Source: Accumulibacter sp. (GTDB lineage: Bacteria; Pseudomonadota; Gammaproteobacteria; Burkholderiales; Rhodocyclaceae). From it: a stretch of 62,929 nucleotides of DNA. The translations under genes and the position numbers were made by a program. The notes below the pieces were generated by a model that was given only the letters and a program-made list of their open reading frames with translations, had not been told where the DNA came from and did no database searches. Shown in pieces: positions 31,363-41,632 of the stretch; within the stretch, counting starts at the first letter, position 1, and each line of letters starts with the position of its first letter. The stretch covers positions 1-62,929 of the forward strand of contig JAEUOJ010000039.1 in NCBI GenBank assembly GCA_016789495.1. Reading direction: 5' to 3'.

Positions 31363-32388
31363 ATGAAAACCAACGCGATATTCGCCACCGCTCTGCTGGG
31401 ATTCTCAACGCTCATCGGCAGTGCAGTACGGGCGGAAGAACAGGTCTTGAACCTTTACTCGGCGCGCCACTACCAGACCGATGAGGCGCTGTATAAAGAA
31501 TTCACCCATCGAACCGGCATCGTCATCAAACGAATCGAAGGCAAGGAGGACGAGCTCCTCGAACGTCTACGCAACGAGGGCGGCAATAGCCCAGCGGACG
31601 TTTTCCTGACCGTCGACGCCGCCCGACTGGCCGCGGCGCACGAGCTGGCCCTGTTCGCTCCCGTTCGTTCGCCAATCCTCGAAGCGCGGATTCCGGCGCA
31701 TTTACGCACCAGCGACTGGTTCGCCTTTTCGACACGCGCCCGGGTGATCGTCTATGCCAAGGACGCCGTCAGGCCCGACGAAATACGGACTTACAACGAT
31801 CTGGCGAAACCGAGCTTGCGAGGCAAAATGTGTTCGCGGTCCGGCTCTCATCCATACAACTTGTCGTTGATGGCGGCGATCATCGCTCATCACGGCGAGG
31901 CCGCGGCTGAAAACTGGGCCAAAGGGGTGGTCGCCAATTTCGCCCGACCGCCCAAAGGTGGCGACACCGATCAAATTCTGGCGGTCGCGTCGGGAGAATG
32001 CGCCGTCGCGCTGGCCAACACTTACTATCTCGCGCGCCTGATGCGCTCGAACAAACCGGAAGATCGCAAGGCCATGGAAAAGATCACCGTCGTCTGGCCC
32101 GACCAGGCGGGTTACGGTACCCATATCAACGTTTCTGGCGGCGGCGTGCTGAAAACGGCACCGCACAAGGAAGCGGCGATCAAATTTCTCGAATACCTGG
32201 CCAGCGACCAGGCGCAACGTCATTTCGCGGACGGCAATAACGAATGGCCGGCCGTCGTCGGCGTCAAGATCGACAATCCGGCGCTGTCCTCTCTAGGTAA
32301 ATTCAAGGCCGACAAATTACCCGTCGGCTCACTGGCCATGTATCGAACCAAAGCGCAGATGATTTTCGACCGGGTCGGCTATCGTTGA
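31363..32388 (+). CDS. fbpA: Ferric-iron-type ABC transporter, periplasmic binding protein
   Basis: A 341-residue solute-binding protein of the FbpA/IdiA/FutA family. It has a signal peptide ending near 'VRAEEQ' (residue 24), then 'LNLYSARHYQTDEALYKEFT'. The metal-binding tyrosines are in 'ANTYYLARL' (about residues 218-219). It delivers Fe3+ to the permease. GGAGG lies eight to nine bases before the ATG. The stop codon lies in a palindrome shared with the end of the convergent permease gene. Confidence 0.9.
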   Translation: MKTNAIFATALLGFSTLIGSAVRAEEQVLNLYSARHYQTDEALYKEFTHRTGIVIKRIEGKEDELLERLRNEGGNSPADVFLTVDAARLAAAHELALFAPVRSPILEARIPAHLRTSDWFAFSTRARVIVYAKDAVRPDEIRTYNDLAKPSLRGKMCSRSGSHPYNLSLMAAIIAHHGEAAAENWAKGVVANFARPPKGGDTDQILAVASGECAVALANTYYLARLMRSNKPEDRKAMEKITVVWPDQAGYGTHINVSGGGVLKTAPHKEAAIKFLEYLASDQAQRHFADGNNEWPAVVGVKIDNPALSSLGKFKADKLPVGSLAMYRTKAQMIFDRVGYR

Positions 32389-32400
32389 CGGCCGTCAACG
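32383..32400. terminator. 18-bp perfect palindrome holding both convergent stop codons
   Basis: CGTTGACGGCCGTCAACG contains the TGA of the binding protein (plus strand) and, symmetrically, the TGA of the permease (minus strand). With no U-run it is at best a partial bidirectional terminator. Confidence 0.5.
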
Positions 32401-34029
32401 CCGGCTACGGGCGATTTGTCGGGAGAGCACGATCATCGGCAGCAGCCCGACGGCGACGATCCCCAGCGAGACGCTCGCCGCTTCGGCCAGACGTTCGTCG
32501 GCCGCCAGGTTGTAGGCCTGGGTTGCCAGGGTGTCGAAGTCGAACGGCCGCATCACCAGCGTCGCCGGCAACTCTTTCATCACATCGACGAAAACCAGCA
32601 ACGCGGCGGTGAATACACTGCCGCGCAACATTGGCAGGTGAACCCGACGTAGCGTGGCGGTCGGCGTCAGTCCCATACCGCGCGCCGCATCGTCCATGTT
32701 GGCGGTAATTTTGCCCAAACTGCCGCCGATGCTTTGCAAGGCGACGGCCAGAAAGCGTACCAGATAGGCATAGACCAACGCGGCGATGCCGCCGGTCAGG
32801 ATCAAACCCGGATTGCTGCCAAACCATGATTGCCATTGGTGGTTCAGCCAATGATCCAGTTGGGTGACCGGGATCAGCACACCGACGGCGATCACCGACC
32901 CGGGAACAGCATAGCCCAACCCGACCAGCCGGTTGAGCGCCGGCGCCAACCGGCCACGCGACAGCCGGGCGCCATAAGCGAGCAAAACGGCCAGTACGAC
33001 CGCCAATAGGGCGGTCAATCCGGCGAGCAGGAAACTGTGCCTTGCCAGCAACAGGAAATGTTCGGCCGCCGGCCGCTCGACATCGTCAAAAACGAGTCGT
33101 AGCAATAACGCCGCCGGCAGCAGGAAACCCAAGCTCAGCGGCAAGACACAGACCAGCGCGGCCAGTCCGCCACGCCAGCCGCGTAGGCGATGGCCGACCA
33201 GGCGGCGGTGCCGGCCGGTGGTATCGTTGAAACGTGCGCCTCCACGCCAAATCCGCTCGAGCAGCAACAGCACCATGACGCAAGACAACAACGTGGCCGC
33301 CAGTTGCGCGGCAGCAAGACGGTCGCCGAGCGAGAACCAGGCGCGATAAATGCCGGTGGTGAACGTCGGCACCCCGAAATAGGCGACCGTTCCATAATCG
33401 GCCAGCGTTTCCATCAACGCCAGTGACGTTCCGGCGACGATCGCCGGCCGGGCCAGCGGCAGCGAAACGCGAAAAAAGCTGCGCCAGGGGCCACAACCCA
33501 GCGTACGCGAGACTTCGAGCATGCCGCTCGCCCGTTCGAGGAACGCCGTCCGCGTCAACAGATACACGTAGGGATAAAGTACGCAAATGAACATCCCCGC
33601 CGCGCCGCCGAGGCTGCGCACCTCGGGAAACCAGTAATCACCCTTCCGCCACTGGAAAAATTCGCGCAGCGCGCTTTGCAGCGGTCCGGCGAACTGCAGA
33701 AAATCGGTATAAACGTAAGCCAACACATACGCGGGCATGGCCATCGGCAAAATCAGCGACCATTCAAACAGCCGCCGTCCGGGAAAATCATGCATCGCCG
33801 TCAACCAGGCCGTGGCCACACCGACGATGACAACCCCGACAGCGACTGGCAGCGACAACAACACGGTGTTGAGCAAATAGTCCGGCAACACGGTAGCGGC
33901 CAGATGCGCCCAGGTCGCACGGGTGCCGCCCGCAAAAAGGTGAGCGAAAACGTTGGCCACCGGCAGACCGATTACCGCCGCGATGATCAGCGAGACGGCG
34001 AGCAAAGGGTGAATACGCGCTCGGCGCAT
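32395..34029 (-). CDS. fbpB: Ferric-iron-type ABC transporter, fused permease
   Basis: A 544-residue permease with about 12 membrane helices in two tandem MetI-like domains. Each half has its ATPase-coupling loop, seen as 'EVSRTLGCGPWRSFFRVSLPLARPA' and 'DDAARGMGLTPTATLRRVHLPML'. This double-domain form is standard for FbpB/SfuB. The ATG at 34029 is used; a TTG six codons upstream is possible. It lies on the opposite strand to both partner genes. Confidence 0.9.
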   Translation of the reverse strand: MRRARIHPLLAVSLIIAAVIGLPVANVFAHLFAGGTRATWAHLAATVLPDYLLNTVLLSLPVAVGVVIVGVATAWLTAMHDFPGRRLFEWSLILPMAMPAYVLAYVYTDFLQFAGPLQSALREFFQWRKGDYWFPEVRSLGGAAGMFICVLYPYVYLLTRTAFLERASGMLEVSRTLGCGPWRSFFRVSLPLARPAIVAGTSLALMETLADYGTVAYFGVPTFTTGIYRAWFSLGDRLAAAQLAATLLSCVMVLLLLERIWRGGARFNDTTGRHRRLVGHRLRGWRGGLAALVCVLPLSLGFLLPAALLLRLVFDDVERPAAEHFLLLARHSFLLAGLTALLAVVLAVLLAYGARLSRGRLAPALNRLVGLGYAVPGSVIAVGVLIPVTQLDHWLNHQWQSWFGSNPGLILTGGIAALVYAYLVRFLAVALQSIGGSLGKITANMDDAARGMGLTPTATLRRVHLPMLRGSVFTAALLVFVDVMKELPATLVMRPFDFDTLATQAYNLAADERLAEAASVSLGIVAVGLLPMIVLSRQIARSRR

Positions 34030-34596
34030 AATTAGTCGATCCAGCAAAGTCCACCCAAGCCCACCGGCCAGGCGAAAAGCCTGCGTAATCTCAATAAATC
34101 ATTTCATTGAAATTCTTGGCCTACCACAGATATCTTCGCCACTCGGCTGGCGCATCGGCACACACCATTGACGCTCGCCGGCACGTCGAGACCACCATTT
34201 TCCACCCCGCGCTGCGCTCCGACCGATCCGCCTGGCCACACCCACCGTCATGCTCGGTCAATTTGACTCGGACGAGTCGTGTCACGCCGACCGATCGTAA
34301 TGAGCACGCGCTTCATCCGGACCTCGCAAACCACTACGTTGTCATTGATCATTTGACCATGAACAAGAAAAGCAAGGGTTCAGAGCGGCTGCAGGGGAAT
34401 TATAATTGACGATGTCAGACCGATCATGCAACCAGCAAACCGGTCAAAGCAACCGCACATGACTGCCAAGATCATTGAATCAGGCCACCGAGCTGAAGCG
34501 CCCATTTGAATTCACTGAATTCACCTGGCTTATTTTCGACGTTCGATTGCCCTGACTAACCGGCCGTTTCCTTCCATCCCCGCCTTCAATCAACCG
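34030..34596. other. Intergenic region between divergent permease and ATPase genes
   Basis: About 570 bases without a recognised gene. It must hold the promoters of both iron-transport genes. A TATAAT-like hexamer (about 34399-34404, plus strand) is visible but no -35 at proper spacing. No good Fur match was found here. Confidence 0.45.
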
Positions 34597-35706
34597 ATGG
34601 CGCATCTCGAACTCGATCACATCGTCCAACGCTACGGCAGCACCGTCGTCGTCAATGGCGTCAGTTTCCGGGTCGATAGCGGCGACATCGCCTGTCTGCT
34701 CGGTCCGTCCGGCTGCGGTAAGACGACGTTGCTGCGTGGCATTGCCGGTTTCGAAGAATTGGCCGCCGGAGAAATCCGTTTGCAAAATCGGCTGGTCAGT
34801 CGCCAAGGCTGGCGGTTGGCTCCTGAAAAACGGCAGATCGGCATGGTGTTCCAGGATTACGCCCTGTTTCCGCATCTCACTGTCGCCCGCAATGTCGGTT
34901 TCGGTCTCGGCGCCTTGCCGGCCCAAGAGCGCCGGCAGCGCATCGACGACTGGCTGACGACCGTTGGTCTGCTGGACCTGGGCGACAAATACCCGCACCA
35001 GCTTTCCGGCGGCCAGCAGCAACGAGTCGCGCTGGCACGGGCACTGGCTCCTCGGCCGCAATTGGTATTGCTCGACGAACCATTTTCGAATCTGGACATC
35101 GATCTTCGTGAGCGACTGGCGTTGGAAGTGCGCGAAATTCTCAAACGGCAACGGATCACGGCGGTGCTGGTCACCCACGATCAGCACGAAGCTTTCGCCA
35201 TGGCCGACTGGATCGGGGTGATGGCCGACGGGATCATTCAGCAATGGGATACGCCCTACCGGATTTATCACCAGCCGAGCAATCGACGGGTGGCCGATTT
35301 CATCGGCCAAGGGGTGTTTCTGCCCGGCGTGCTCGGCGCGGACGGTCGTGTCGAAATCGAATTGGGTGTATTGGCGGCACGATCACCGCCGGATTTCCCG
35401 GTCGCCGATGATCACCCTGCGCGGCAACGGCCGGTCACCGTCCTCCTTCGCCCTGACGACATCGTCCACGACGATCAATCGCCATTGCGCGCCGAAGTGC
35501 GTCATAAAGCGTTTCGTGGCGCGGAAATCCTATATACCTTGCGCCTGACCAGTGGTCGCCAGGTGCTGGCACTGGTGCCTTCGCACCACAATCATGCCAT
35601 CGGTGAACGGATCGGCATCCGTACCGACATCGACCACGTCGTCGCCTTCCCCGATCAGCACACTGACCCAGCGGCGCAGCAAGCACCACGTTTGCCACAA
35701 ACATGA
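34597..35706 (+). CDS. fbpC: Ferric-iron-type ABC transporter, ATP-binding protein
   Basis: A 369-residue ATPase. Walker A is '[11 protein letters not shown]' (about 36-46), signature '[15 protein letters not shown]', Walker B '[12 protein letters not shown]' and switch 'VTHDQHEA'. A C-terminal TOBE/OB regulatory domain spans about 240-360. It pairs with the permease and binding protein upstream, although the three genes alternate strands. It overlaps aat by four bases. Confidence 0.9.
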   Translation: MAHLELDHIVQRYGSTVVVNGVSFRVDSGDIACLLGPSGCGKTTLLRGIAGFEELAAGEIRLQNRLVSRQGWRLAPEKRQIGMVFQDYALFPHLTVARNVGFGLGALPAQERRQRIDDWLTTVGLLDLGDKYPHQLSGGQQQRVALARALAPRPQLVLLDEPFSNLDIDLRERLALEVREILKRQRITAVLVTHDQHEAFAMADWIGVMADGIIQQWDTPYRIYHQPSNRRVADFIGQGVFLPGVLGADGRVEIELGVLAARSPPDFPVADDHPARQRPVTVLLRPDDIVHDDQSPLRAEVRHKAFRGAEILYTLRLTSGRQVLALVPSHHNHAIGERIGIRTDIDHVVAFPDQHTDPAAQQAPRLPQT

Positions 35707-36410
35707 TCCCCTGGCTCGAGGGAAAATCCCCTTTCCCACCGCTCGACCGGGCGCTGCACGAGCCAAACGGCCTGCTCTGCGCCGGCGGCGACCTGACCCC
35801 GCAACGATTGCTGAACGCCTATCAGCACGGCATTTTCCCCTGGTATTCGCCGGGCGAGCCGATTCTGTGGTGGAGCCCGGACCCACGCACGGTATTGTTT
35901 CCGAAAGAATTCCACATCTCTCGCTCGCTGCGTCGCGTCCTGCGTGCCCAACGCTATCAGGTCAGACTCGACAGCGATTTCGCGGCGGTGATCCACGCCT
36001 GCGCCACGACACCGCGTGCCGGTCAGCACGGCACCTGGCTCAGCCAGGAAATGCAACACGCGTACTGGCGACTCTTTGAACTCGGCATGGCCCATTCGGT
36101 CGAAACCTGGGTGAGTGGTCGGTTGGTCGGTGGTCTTTACGGCGTGGCGATCGGACGGATGTTTTACGGAGAATCAATGTTCACGCGGCTGACCGATGCC
36201 TCCAAGATCGCCACGGCGCATCTGGCCCGTTATCTGGACGAGGAAGGCTTCGGGATGATCGATTGCCAAATGAAGACGCCGCACCTAGCCTCTCTCGGCG
36301 CGCGTGAAATCTCGCGCGCCGTGTTCATCGACCATTTGCGCGGGTTGATCACGCTCGGCCGGCAACACGGACGCTGGCCGGTCGACGCCGCCTGTTCAGC
36401 CTGGAACTGA
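35703..36410 (+). CDS. aat: Leucyl/phenylalanyl-tRNA-protein transferase
   Basis: A 235-residue N-degron enzyme transferring Leu or Phe to N-terminal Arg/Lys of target proteins, marking them for ClpAP. It has the typical '[23 protein letters not shown]' region and '[18 protein letters not shown]'. It overlaps the ABC ATPase gene by ATGA and is followed six bases later by bpt. Confidence 0.96.
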   Translation: MIPWLEGKSPFPPLDRALHEPNGLLCAGGDLTPQRLLNAYQHGIFPWYSPGEPILWWSPDPRTVLFPKEFHISRSLRRVLRAQRYQVRLDSDFAAVIHACATTPRAGQHGTWLSQEMQHAYWRLFELGMAHSVETWVSGRLVGGLYGVAIGRMFYGESMFTRLTDASKIATAHLARYLDEEGFGMIDCQMKTPHLASLGAREISRAVFIDHLRGLITLGRQHGRWPVDAACSAWN

Positions 36411-36415
36411 AACGA

Positions 36416-37156
36416 ATGTCGCAACTCAACGAATTGGATTTGCCGTTCTCGTTACTGCAGTTTTATGCCACGGCACCGTATACCTGCAGTTACTTGCCGG
36501 ACAAACGCGCGCGCTCGCAGGTAGCGACGCCGACCCACCTGATCAACACCGAGGTCTACGGACATCTGGTCCGCCGTGGCTTCCGGCGCAGCGGTGTATT
36601 CACCTACCGTCCGAAGTGCGACGCCTGCCAGGCCTGCGTCCCAGTCCGCCTGCCCGTCGATCGTTTCACGCCGAGCCGCAGTCAACGCCGCAGCATCCGC
36701 GCCCATGCCGACCTGCGGGCCCGCGAACTGCCCCTGGCATTCCGGAAAGAGCATTATCAACTGTACCTGCGTTATCAGGCCGTCCGGCATGCCGGCGGCG
36801 GCATGGACCAGGACAGTCATGAGCAGTATGCGCATTTTCTGCTGCAAAGTCGGATCGACACCCGTCTGATCGAGTTCACCCGCAATGGTGAACTGTGCAT
36901 GGTCAGCGTCGTCGATGTGCTCAACGACGGCCTGTCGTCGGTGTACACCTTTTACGATCCCGATCTGCAGTCGGGGAGCTTAGGCACCTACAACATCGTC
37001 TGGCAGATCGCGCAATGTGTCGCCAATGGGCTCCCCTATCTTTATCTGGGCTACTGGATTCGTGATTGCCCGAAAATGTCCTACAAGGCGCGGTTCAAAC
37101 CGCTGCAGGGACTGATCGACGGACAGTGGCGGGAGTTGGCTTTCCGGGCTCGCTAG
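36416..37156 (+). CDS. bpt: Aspartate/glutamate leucyltransferase (Bpt)
   Basis: A 246-residue bacterial ATE1-like transferase that adds Leu to N-terminal Asp/Glu. The N-terminal Cys motif is '[18 protein letters not shown]'. The GNAT-like C-terminal half contains '[11 protein letters not shown]' and '[20 protein letters not shown]'. Adjacent to aat, it completes an N-degron pair. Confidence 0.95.
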   Translation: MSQLNELDLPFSLLQFYATAPYTCSYLPDKRARSQVATPTHLINTEVYGHLVRRGFRRSGVFTYRPKCDACQACVPVRLPVDRFTPSRSQRRSIRAHADLRARELPLAFRKEHYQLYLRYQAVRHAGGGMDQDSHEQYAHFLLQSRIDTRLIEFTRNGELCMVSVVDVLNDGLSSVYTFYDPDLQSGSLGTYNIVWQIAQCVANGLPYLYLGYWIRDCPKMSYKARFKPLQGLIDGQWRELAFRAR

Positions 37157-37657
37157 GTGCGGCGAGCGGCACCCGGCCGATTTGAACCGGGCAAGTCACA
37201 CCAAAGACACGGACGACGCGACGCTAGGCCGGCGCCCGCGGACAGATGGGATCAGCAACGGTCGATTGCTGGACAAAATGCAGTGAATTGCGGCAAACTC
37301 GCGGCGATGATGAAGTAAACAATAAAGTCGTCCATCGCTGAAAAAATATCTGGCAGCTCGTGGCTGTTACCCATGGCATCAGCAGTCCCTCCTTTCAATC
37401 CATCCCCTCGGATCCCGATGGCTGGCTTTGCAATACCAGGCACGATCGAACCGATTTTGGCGCTTTTGAGAACATTCGCGCTCACCCAACGCCCTTCAGC
37501 CACTGAAACCCTTCTCTACCGACCGGCAGATGTCCGACGACTTATTCACGGGCGAACAGCTTGAAAATTCATCACCAACACCCCGTCACTTCATACTTGA
37601 GATGCTGAACCCTTTGTCAGCACAACCTGCGGTGTCGCCCCGCCCCGGAGAAAGCCC
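37157..37657. other. Intergenic region upstream of accB
   Basis: About 500 bases. A weak CCCGG/CCGGG stem (about 37171-37190) could end the aat-bpt transcript. Short frames on both strands look non-coding. The accB promoter and leader should lie in the last 150 bases; I cannot pinpoint it. Confidence 0.4.
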
Positions 37658-38113
37658 ATGGATTTGCGAAAACTGAAAAAATTGATTGATCTGGTCGAAG
37701 AATCGAGCATCACCGAACTCGAAATCAACGATGCCGAGGAAAAAGTCCGGATCGTCAAATACGCCGCGCCGAGCGGCCAGCACGCTTACATGATCCCCGC
37801 CGCGCCGCCTCCGCAAATGGCCAGCACGCTTGCCAACGCCGCCGCCAGCCAGGCATCGACCGAGCCCGAGCTGCCTGAAGGCGATGTGATCAAGGCGCCG
37901 ATGGTCGGCACTTTTTATCGCGCTTCCAGCCCGGGGGCCGAGCCCTATGTCCAGGTCGGCAGCGTCGTCAAGGTCGGCGACACCTTGTGCATCATCGAAG
38001 CGATGAAACTGCTCAACACCCTAGACGCCGAAGTCGGCGGGACGATCAAGGCCATCCTGGTCGACAACGGTCAGCCGGTCGAATACGGCGAGCCGCTGTT
38101 CGTCATCGGCTGA
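37658..38113 (+). CDS. accB: Biotin carboxyl carrier protein of acetyl-CoA carboxylase
   Basis: A 151-residue carrier. The N-terminal helical '[23 protein letters not shown]' dimerises. A Pro/Ala linker (about 45-75) leads to the biotinyl domain (about 76-151). The biotinylated Lys117 is in 'IIEAMKLLN', with Leu in place of the more usual Met after the Lys. It is followed by accC 131 bases later. Confidence 0.96.
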   Translation: MDLRKLKKLIDLVEESSITELEINDAEEKVRIVKYAAPSGQHAYMIPAAPPPQMASTLANAAASQASTEPELPEGDVIKAPMVGTFYRASSPGAEPYVQVGSVVKVGDTLCIIEAMKLLNTLDAEVGGTIKAILVDNGQPVEYGEPLFVIG

Positions 38114-38244
38114 GCGGGCGGCCATCCGCTTTTCGTGCGCCCCCGTCACGCCCCACTTCCAACACCCTCGGTACCCGGCCATCCAAGGCCGGGGAGTCGC
38201 GTCAATCGCCGAGTCGACTGACGGATCAAGGAGACACTGAGCAC

Positions 38245-39609
38245 ATGTTCGGTAAAGTTCTTATCGCCAACCGCGGCGAAATCGCTCTGCGCATCCAGCG
38301 CGCCTGCCGCGAGTTGGGCATCAAGACGGTGGTGGTCCATTCCGAAGCGGACCGCGAGGCGAAATATGTCCGTCTCGCCGACGAATCGGTGTGCATCGGC
38401 CCGGCGCCCTCGGCGCTGAGCTATCTCAATGTTCCGGCGATCATCTCGGCCGCCGAGGTGACCGATGCCGAAGCGATCCATCCAGGATACGGCTTTCTCT
38501 CCGAGAACGCCGATTTCGCTGAACGGGTCGAGTCCTCTGGTTTCGTTTTCATCGGTCCGCGACCGGAAACGATCCGGCTGATGGGCGACAAGGTATCGGC
38601 CAAGGAGGCGATGCGGGCCGCTGGCGTCCCGTGCGTGCCGGGTTCGGAAAGCGCCTTGCCGGACGATGCGAAAGAGATCGCGCTCACCGCCAAGGCGATC
38701 GGCTATCCGGTGATCATCAAGGCGGCAGGCGGCGGCGGCGGCCGCGGCATGCGGGTGGTGCATACCGAGGCCGCGTTGATCAACGCGGTGGCGATGACCC
38801 GTGTCGAAGCACAGAACTTTTTCGGCAATCCGAACGTCTATCTCGAAAAATATCTAGAAAATCCAAGGCATATCGAAATTCAGGTGCTCGCCGACAGTTT
38901 CCGCAACGCCGTGTATCTGCGCGAGCGCGACTGTTCGATGCAACGTCGACATCAGAAGATCATTGAGGAAGCGCCGGCTCCGGGTATCGCCGTCCGACAC
39001 ATCGTCCGCATTGGCGAACGCTGCGCCGAAGCCTGCCGCCGGATCAATTACCGCGGCGCGGGCACTTTCGAATTCCTTTATGAAAACGGCGAGTTCTACT
39101 TCATCGAAATGAACACCCGCATCCAGGTCGAACATCCGGTGACCGAGCAAATCACCGGTATCGATCTGGTCACCGAACAGATTCGCATCGCCGCCGGCGA
39201 AAAACTACGTTTCCGACAACGCGATCTGGTTTTCAGCGGCCACGCCATCGAGTGCCGGATCAACGCTGAAGACCCCTTCACTTTCGTGCCTTCGCCCGGC
39301 AAAATCACTTTCTACCATCCGCCCGGCGGCCCGGGAATCCGCGTCGATTCGCATATATATCATGGCTATACAATCCCATCGCATTACGATTCGATGGTCG
39401 CCAAGGTGATCGCCTACGGCGATAGTCGCGAACAGGCCATCCGCCGCATGCGTACCGCCCTTTCCGAGATGAGCATCGAAGGGATCAAAACCAACATTCC
39501 CTTGCATCAGGAATTGATGCTTGACGCCCGCTTCATCGAGGGGGGCACCAGCATCCATTACCTCGAACACCGGCTGGCCGCCAAAGACGAGGTCAACAAA
39601 GGCGGCTGA
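38245..39609 (+). CDS. accC: Acetyl-CoA carboxylase biotin carboxylase subunit
   Basis: A 454-residue ATP-grasp enzyme carboxylating BCCP-biotin, the first step of fatty acid synthesis. It has '[18 protein letters not shown]', the Gly-rich ATP loop '[14 protein letters not shown]' and '[24 protein letters not shown]'. An AAGGAG site lies before the ATG at 38245. The downstream prmA is 16 bases away. Confidence 0.97.
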   Translation: MFGKVLIANRGEIALRIQRACRELGIKTVVVHSEADREAKYVRLADESVCIGPAPSALSYLNVPAIISAAEVTDAEAIHPGYGFLSENADFAERVESSGFVFIGPRPETIRLMGDKVSAKEAMRAAGVPCVPGSESALPDDAKEIALTAKAIGYPVIIKAAGGGGGRGMRVVHTEAALINAVAMTRVEAQNFFGNPNVYLEKYLENPRHIEIQVLADSFRNAVYLRERDCSMQRRHQKIIEEAPAPGIAVRHIVRIGERCAEACRRINYRGAGTFEFLYENGEFYFIEMNTRIQVEHPVTEQITGIDLVTEQIRIAAGEKLRFRQRDLVFSGHAIECRINAEDPFTFVPSPGKITFYHPPGGPGIRVDSHIYHGYTIPSHYDSMVAKVIAYGDSREQAIRRMRTALSEMSIEGIKTNIPLHQELMLDARFIEGGTSIHYLEHRLAAKDEVNKGG

Positions 39610-39625
39610 AACCGCCTGTCCGCCA

Positions 39626-40516
39626 ATGGCCTGGCTCGCAATCAGCCTCCACACCGACGGTCGGCACGCCGAAGCGCTGGCCGACGCTTTTCTGGCTCAC
39701 GGCGCGTTATCGGCGAGCATCGAGGATGCCGATGCCGGCACGGCGGACGAAACACCGCAATTCGGCGAACCCGGGTCGCCGGCCAGCCCGGGCTGGAAGC
39801 GCTCGCGGGTCGTCGCCCTCCTGCCTGACGATATCCGGGCCGATGACCTGGTCACCGATTGCGCTCGTTCAGCCGGCCTGGCCACCACACCCGCGTTTAC
39901 CGAAGAACCGGTCGCCGAGCAGGATTGGGTGCAGTTGACCCAGTCGCAGTTTGAGCCGATTCGCGTTTCCGACCGGTTGTGGATCGTTCCGTCGTGGCAT
40001 CAGGCGCCAGACCCGTCGGCGCTGGCCCTGGTGCTCGATCCGGGGATGGCTTTCGGCACCGGTTCGCACCCGACGACGAGACTGTGTCTCGAATGGCTGG
40101 AACGGACGCCGCTGACCGGAAAATCGTTGCTCGATTACGGTTGCGGCTCGGGAATTCTGGCCATCGCCGCCGCCAAACTCGGCGCGCGACAGGTGCTTGG
40201 TGTCGATATCGATCCGCAAGCGGTGACCGCCTCGCGATGCAACGCCGAACGCAATGCCGTCGATGCCACCTTTATCGACGCGACGCAACCCCTGAACGGA
40301 ACATTCGACGTGGTGGTCGCCAACATCCTCGCCAATCCGCTGCGTGTCCTGGCCCCCGCCCTTTGCGGTTATCTGCTCCCCGGCGCCGCTTTGGTCCTGT
40401 CCGGGATTCTCGTCGACCAGGCCGACGAACTGATCGCCATCTATACGCCCTGGTTGACGCTGTCGGTAGTTGACAGCCGTGACGGGTGGGTGTGTCTCGT
40501 CGGTTTCAAGGGCTGA
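39626..40516 (+). CDS. prmA: Ribosomal protein L11 methyltransferase
   Basis: A 296-residue SAM methyltransferase that trimethylates L11. It has an N-terminal L11-recognition domain and a catalytic domain with 'DPGMAFGTGSHPTTRLCLEWLE', SAM motif 'LLDYGCGSGILAIAAAKLGA' and 'VVANILANPL'. It is linked to accBC, as usual in betaproteobacteria. Confidence 0.95.
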   Translation: MAWLAISLHTDGRHAEALADAFLAHGALSASIEDADAGTADETPQFGEPGSPASPGWKRSRVVALLPDDIRADDLVTDCARSAGLATTPAFTEEPVAEQDWVQLTQSQFEPIRVSDRLWIVPSWHQAPDPSALALVLDPGMAFGTGSHPTTRLCLEWLERTPLTGKSLLDYGCGSGILAIAAAKLGARQVLGVDIDPQAVTASRCNAERNAVDATFIDATQPLNGTFDVVVANILANPLRVLAPALCGYLLPGAALVLSGILVDQADELIAIYTPWLTLSVVDSRDGWVCLVGFKG

Positions 40517-40519
40517 ACG

Positions 40520-41599
40520 ATGCGCACCGTCTGCCCGTCCTGCCAGACCGCATTCCGCGTCAGTCCGGCGCAGTTACGCGCCCGTGCCGGACGCGTACGC
40601 TGCGGTCACTGCGCGGCGGCGTTCAATGCCCTGGAGCAGCTGGTCGAAGACGACGTTTCGCCACGCCAACCGGCGACCGCCGATCTCGTTATGCCGAGTA
40701 CGGAGTCGACAACCGGCGACCAAGGCCCGCAAAGGTCGGTGGATGTTTCCACACCTGAAGCGGCGCCAGGCGAAGAGATGGTCGCGGCAATCGCTCCACC
40801 GGATGCCATCCCCCGGACGCAGGAAGCAGTAGTGGTTCCCGAGGTGGCGGCGCCCGCAGTCGAGCCGACCACCAGCGCTGCCGATATCGAAACCCGCTCG
40901 GTCATTTCCGCCGAACCGTCCGGACCCAGCGACGACGACGCCGATGCCATCGCCCTTCCGGCCAGCGACTCATCGGCCGAGGCGGACGCTGGTGTCACTG
41001 CCTTATCCGCCACGGTCGATTCTCCGGAAAAGCCGCTGAGTGGCGAAACCCGCGAGGTGACGGATTATCGTCGCTGGGTTTCCGGCTCGAACGGCACACC
41101 GGTGCCCATCGCCGACCGGCGGCCGTACCGCCAACTGTACGTGCTGACCGCGCTGCTGCTGCTGCTGGCGCTGATCGGACAACTGCTGTTCCATTTCCGC
41201 ACCCCGCTGGGTGTCGCCTTCCCCGCGTTATGGCCGACACTGACCACACTGAGTGGCGCGCTGGGCACGGACATGCCTTTATCCCGTCACATCGAGCAGA
41301 TCAGCATCGAAAGCTCGGATCTCCAGATCGAACGCGGCCCGAACCGGACCTTGGCGCTGCAGGCAACATTGCGCAACCGCGCCGACTATCCGCAGGCCTA
41401 CCCGGCCCTTGAATTGACGCTGACCGACGTCAATGAAACGGTGCTGGTCAGGCGAGTGCTGTTGCCCGACGAGTATCTTGCTCCGCCGGTCGCCGACGAT
41501 CAGAGCTTTCCGGCACGTGCCGACCTCGATGTGCGCCTGTGGCTGGCCGCCAAGGAGGTCGACTCCACCGGCTACCGGCTCTACGTCTTTTATCCTTGA
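40520..41599 (+). CDS. Zinc-ribbon (MJ0042) DUF3426 membrane protein
   Basis: A 359-residue protein. The N-terminal zinc ribbon has two CxxC pairs ('VCPSCQTAF' and 'RCGHCAAAF', residues 4-33). A long acidic low-complexity linker (about 45-180) follows, then one membrane helix (about 208-228, 'LYVLTALLLLLALIGQLLF'). The periplasmic DUF3426 domain (about 255-359) contains 'LALQATLRNRADYPQAYPALELTL'. It starts four bases after prmA, the conserved position for this family. The function is not established. Confidence 0.85.
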   Translation: MRTVCPSCQTAFRVSPAQLRARAGRVRCGHCAAAFNALEQLVEDDVSPRQPATADLVMPSTESTTGDQGPQRSVDVSTPEAAPGEEMVAAIAPPDAIPRTQEAVVVPEVAAPAVEPTTSAADIETRSVISAEPSGPSDDDADAIALPASDSSAEADAGVTALSATVDSPEKPLSGETREVTDYRRWVSGSNGTPVPIADRRPYRQLYVLTALLLLLALIGQLLFHFRTPLGVAFPALWPTLTTLSGALGTDMPLSRHIEQISIESSDLQIERGPNRTLALQATLRNRADYPQAYPALELTLTDVNETVLVRRVLLPDEYLAPPVADDQSFPARADLDVRLWLAAKEVDSTGYRLYVFYP

Positions 41600-41632
41600 T
41601 TCCACTCCAGCATCGCCAAAAGGCTCTGACCC

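Noticed and set aside
34352..34405. Promoter made of TTGACC and TATAAT
   Set aside because: The two hexamers are about 40 bases apart, far from the required 16-18, so they cannot act as one sigma-70 promoter.
37165..37200. T-arm-like sequence (minus-strand CCGGTTCAAATCGG) suggesting a tRNA
   Set aside because: No D-arm, anticodon arm or acceptor pairing could be found around it; more likely a weak hairpin after bpt.
37252..37503. 83-codon minus-strand frame upstream of accB
   Set aside because: It has no ribosome site or homologue, and its composition is not clearly coding; left as intergenic.
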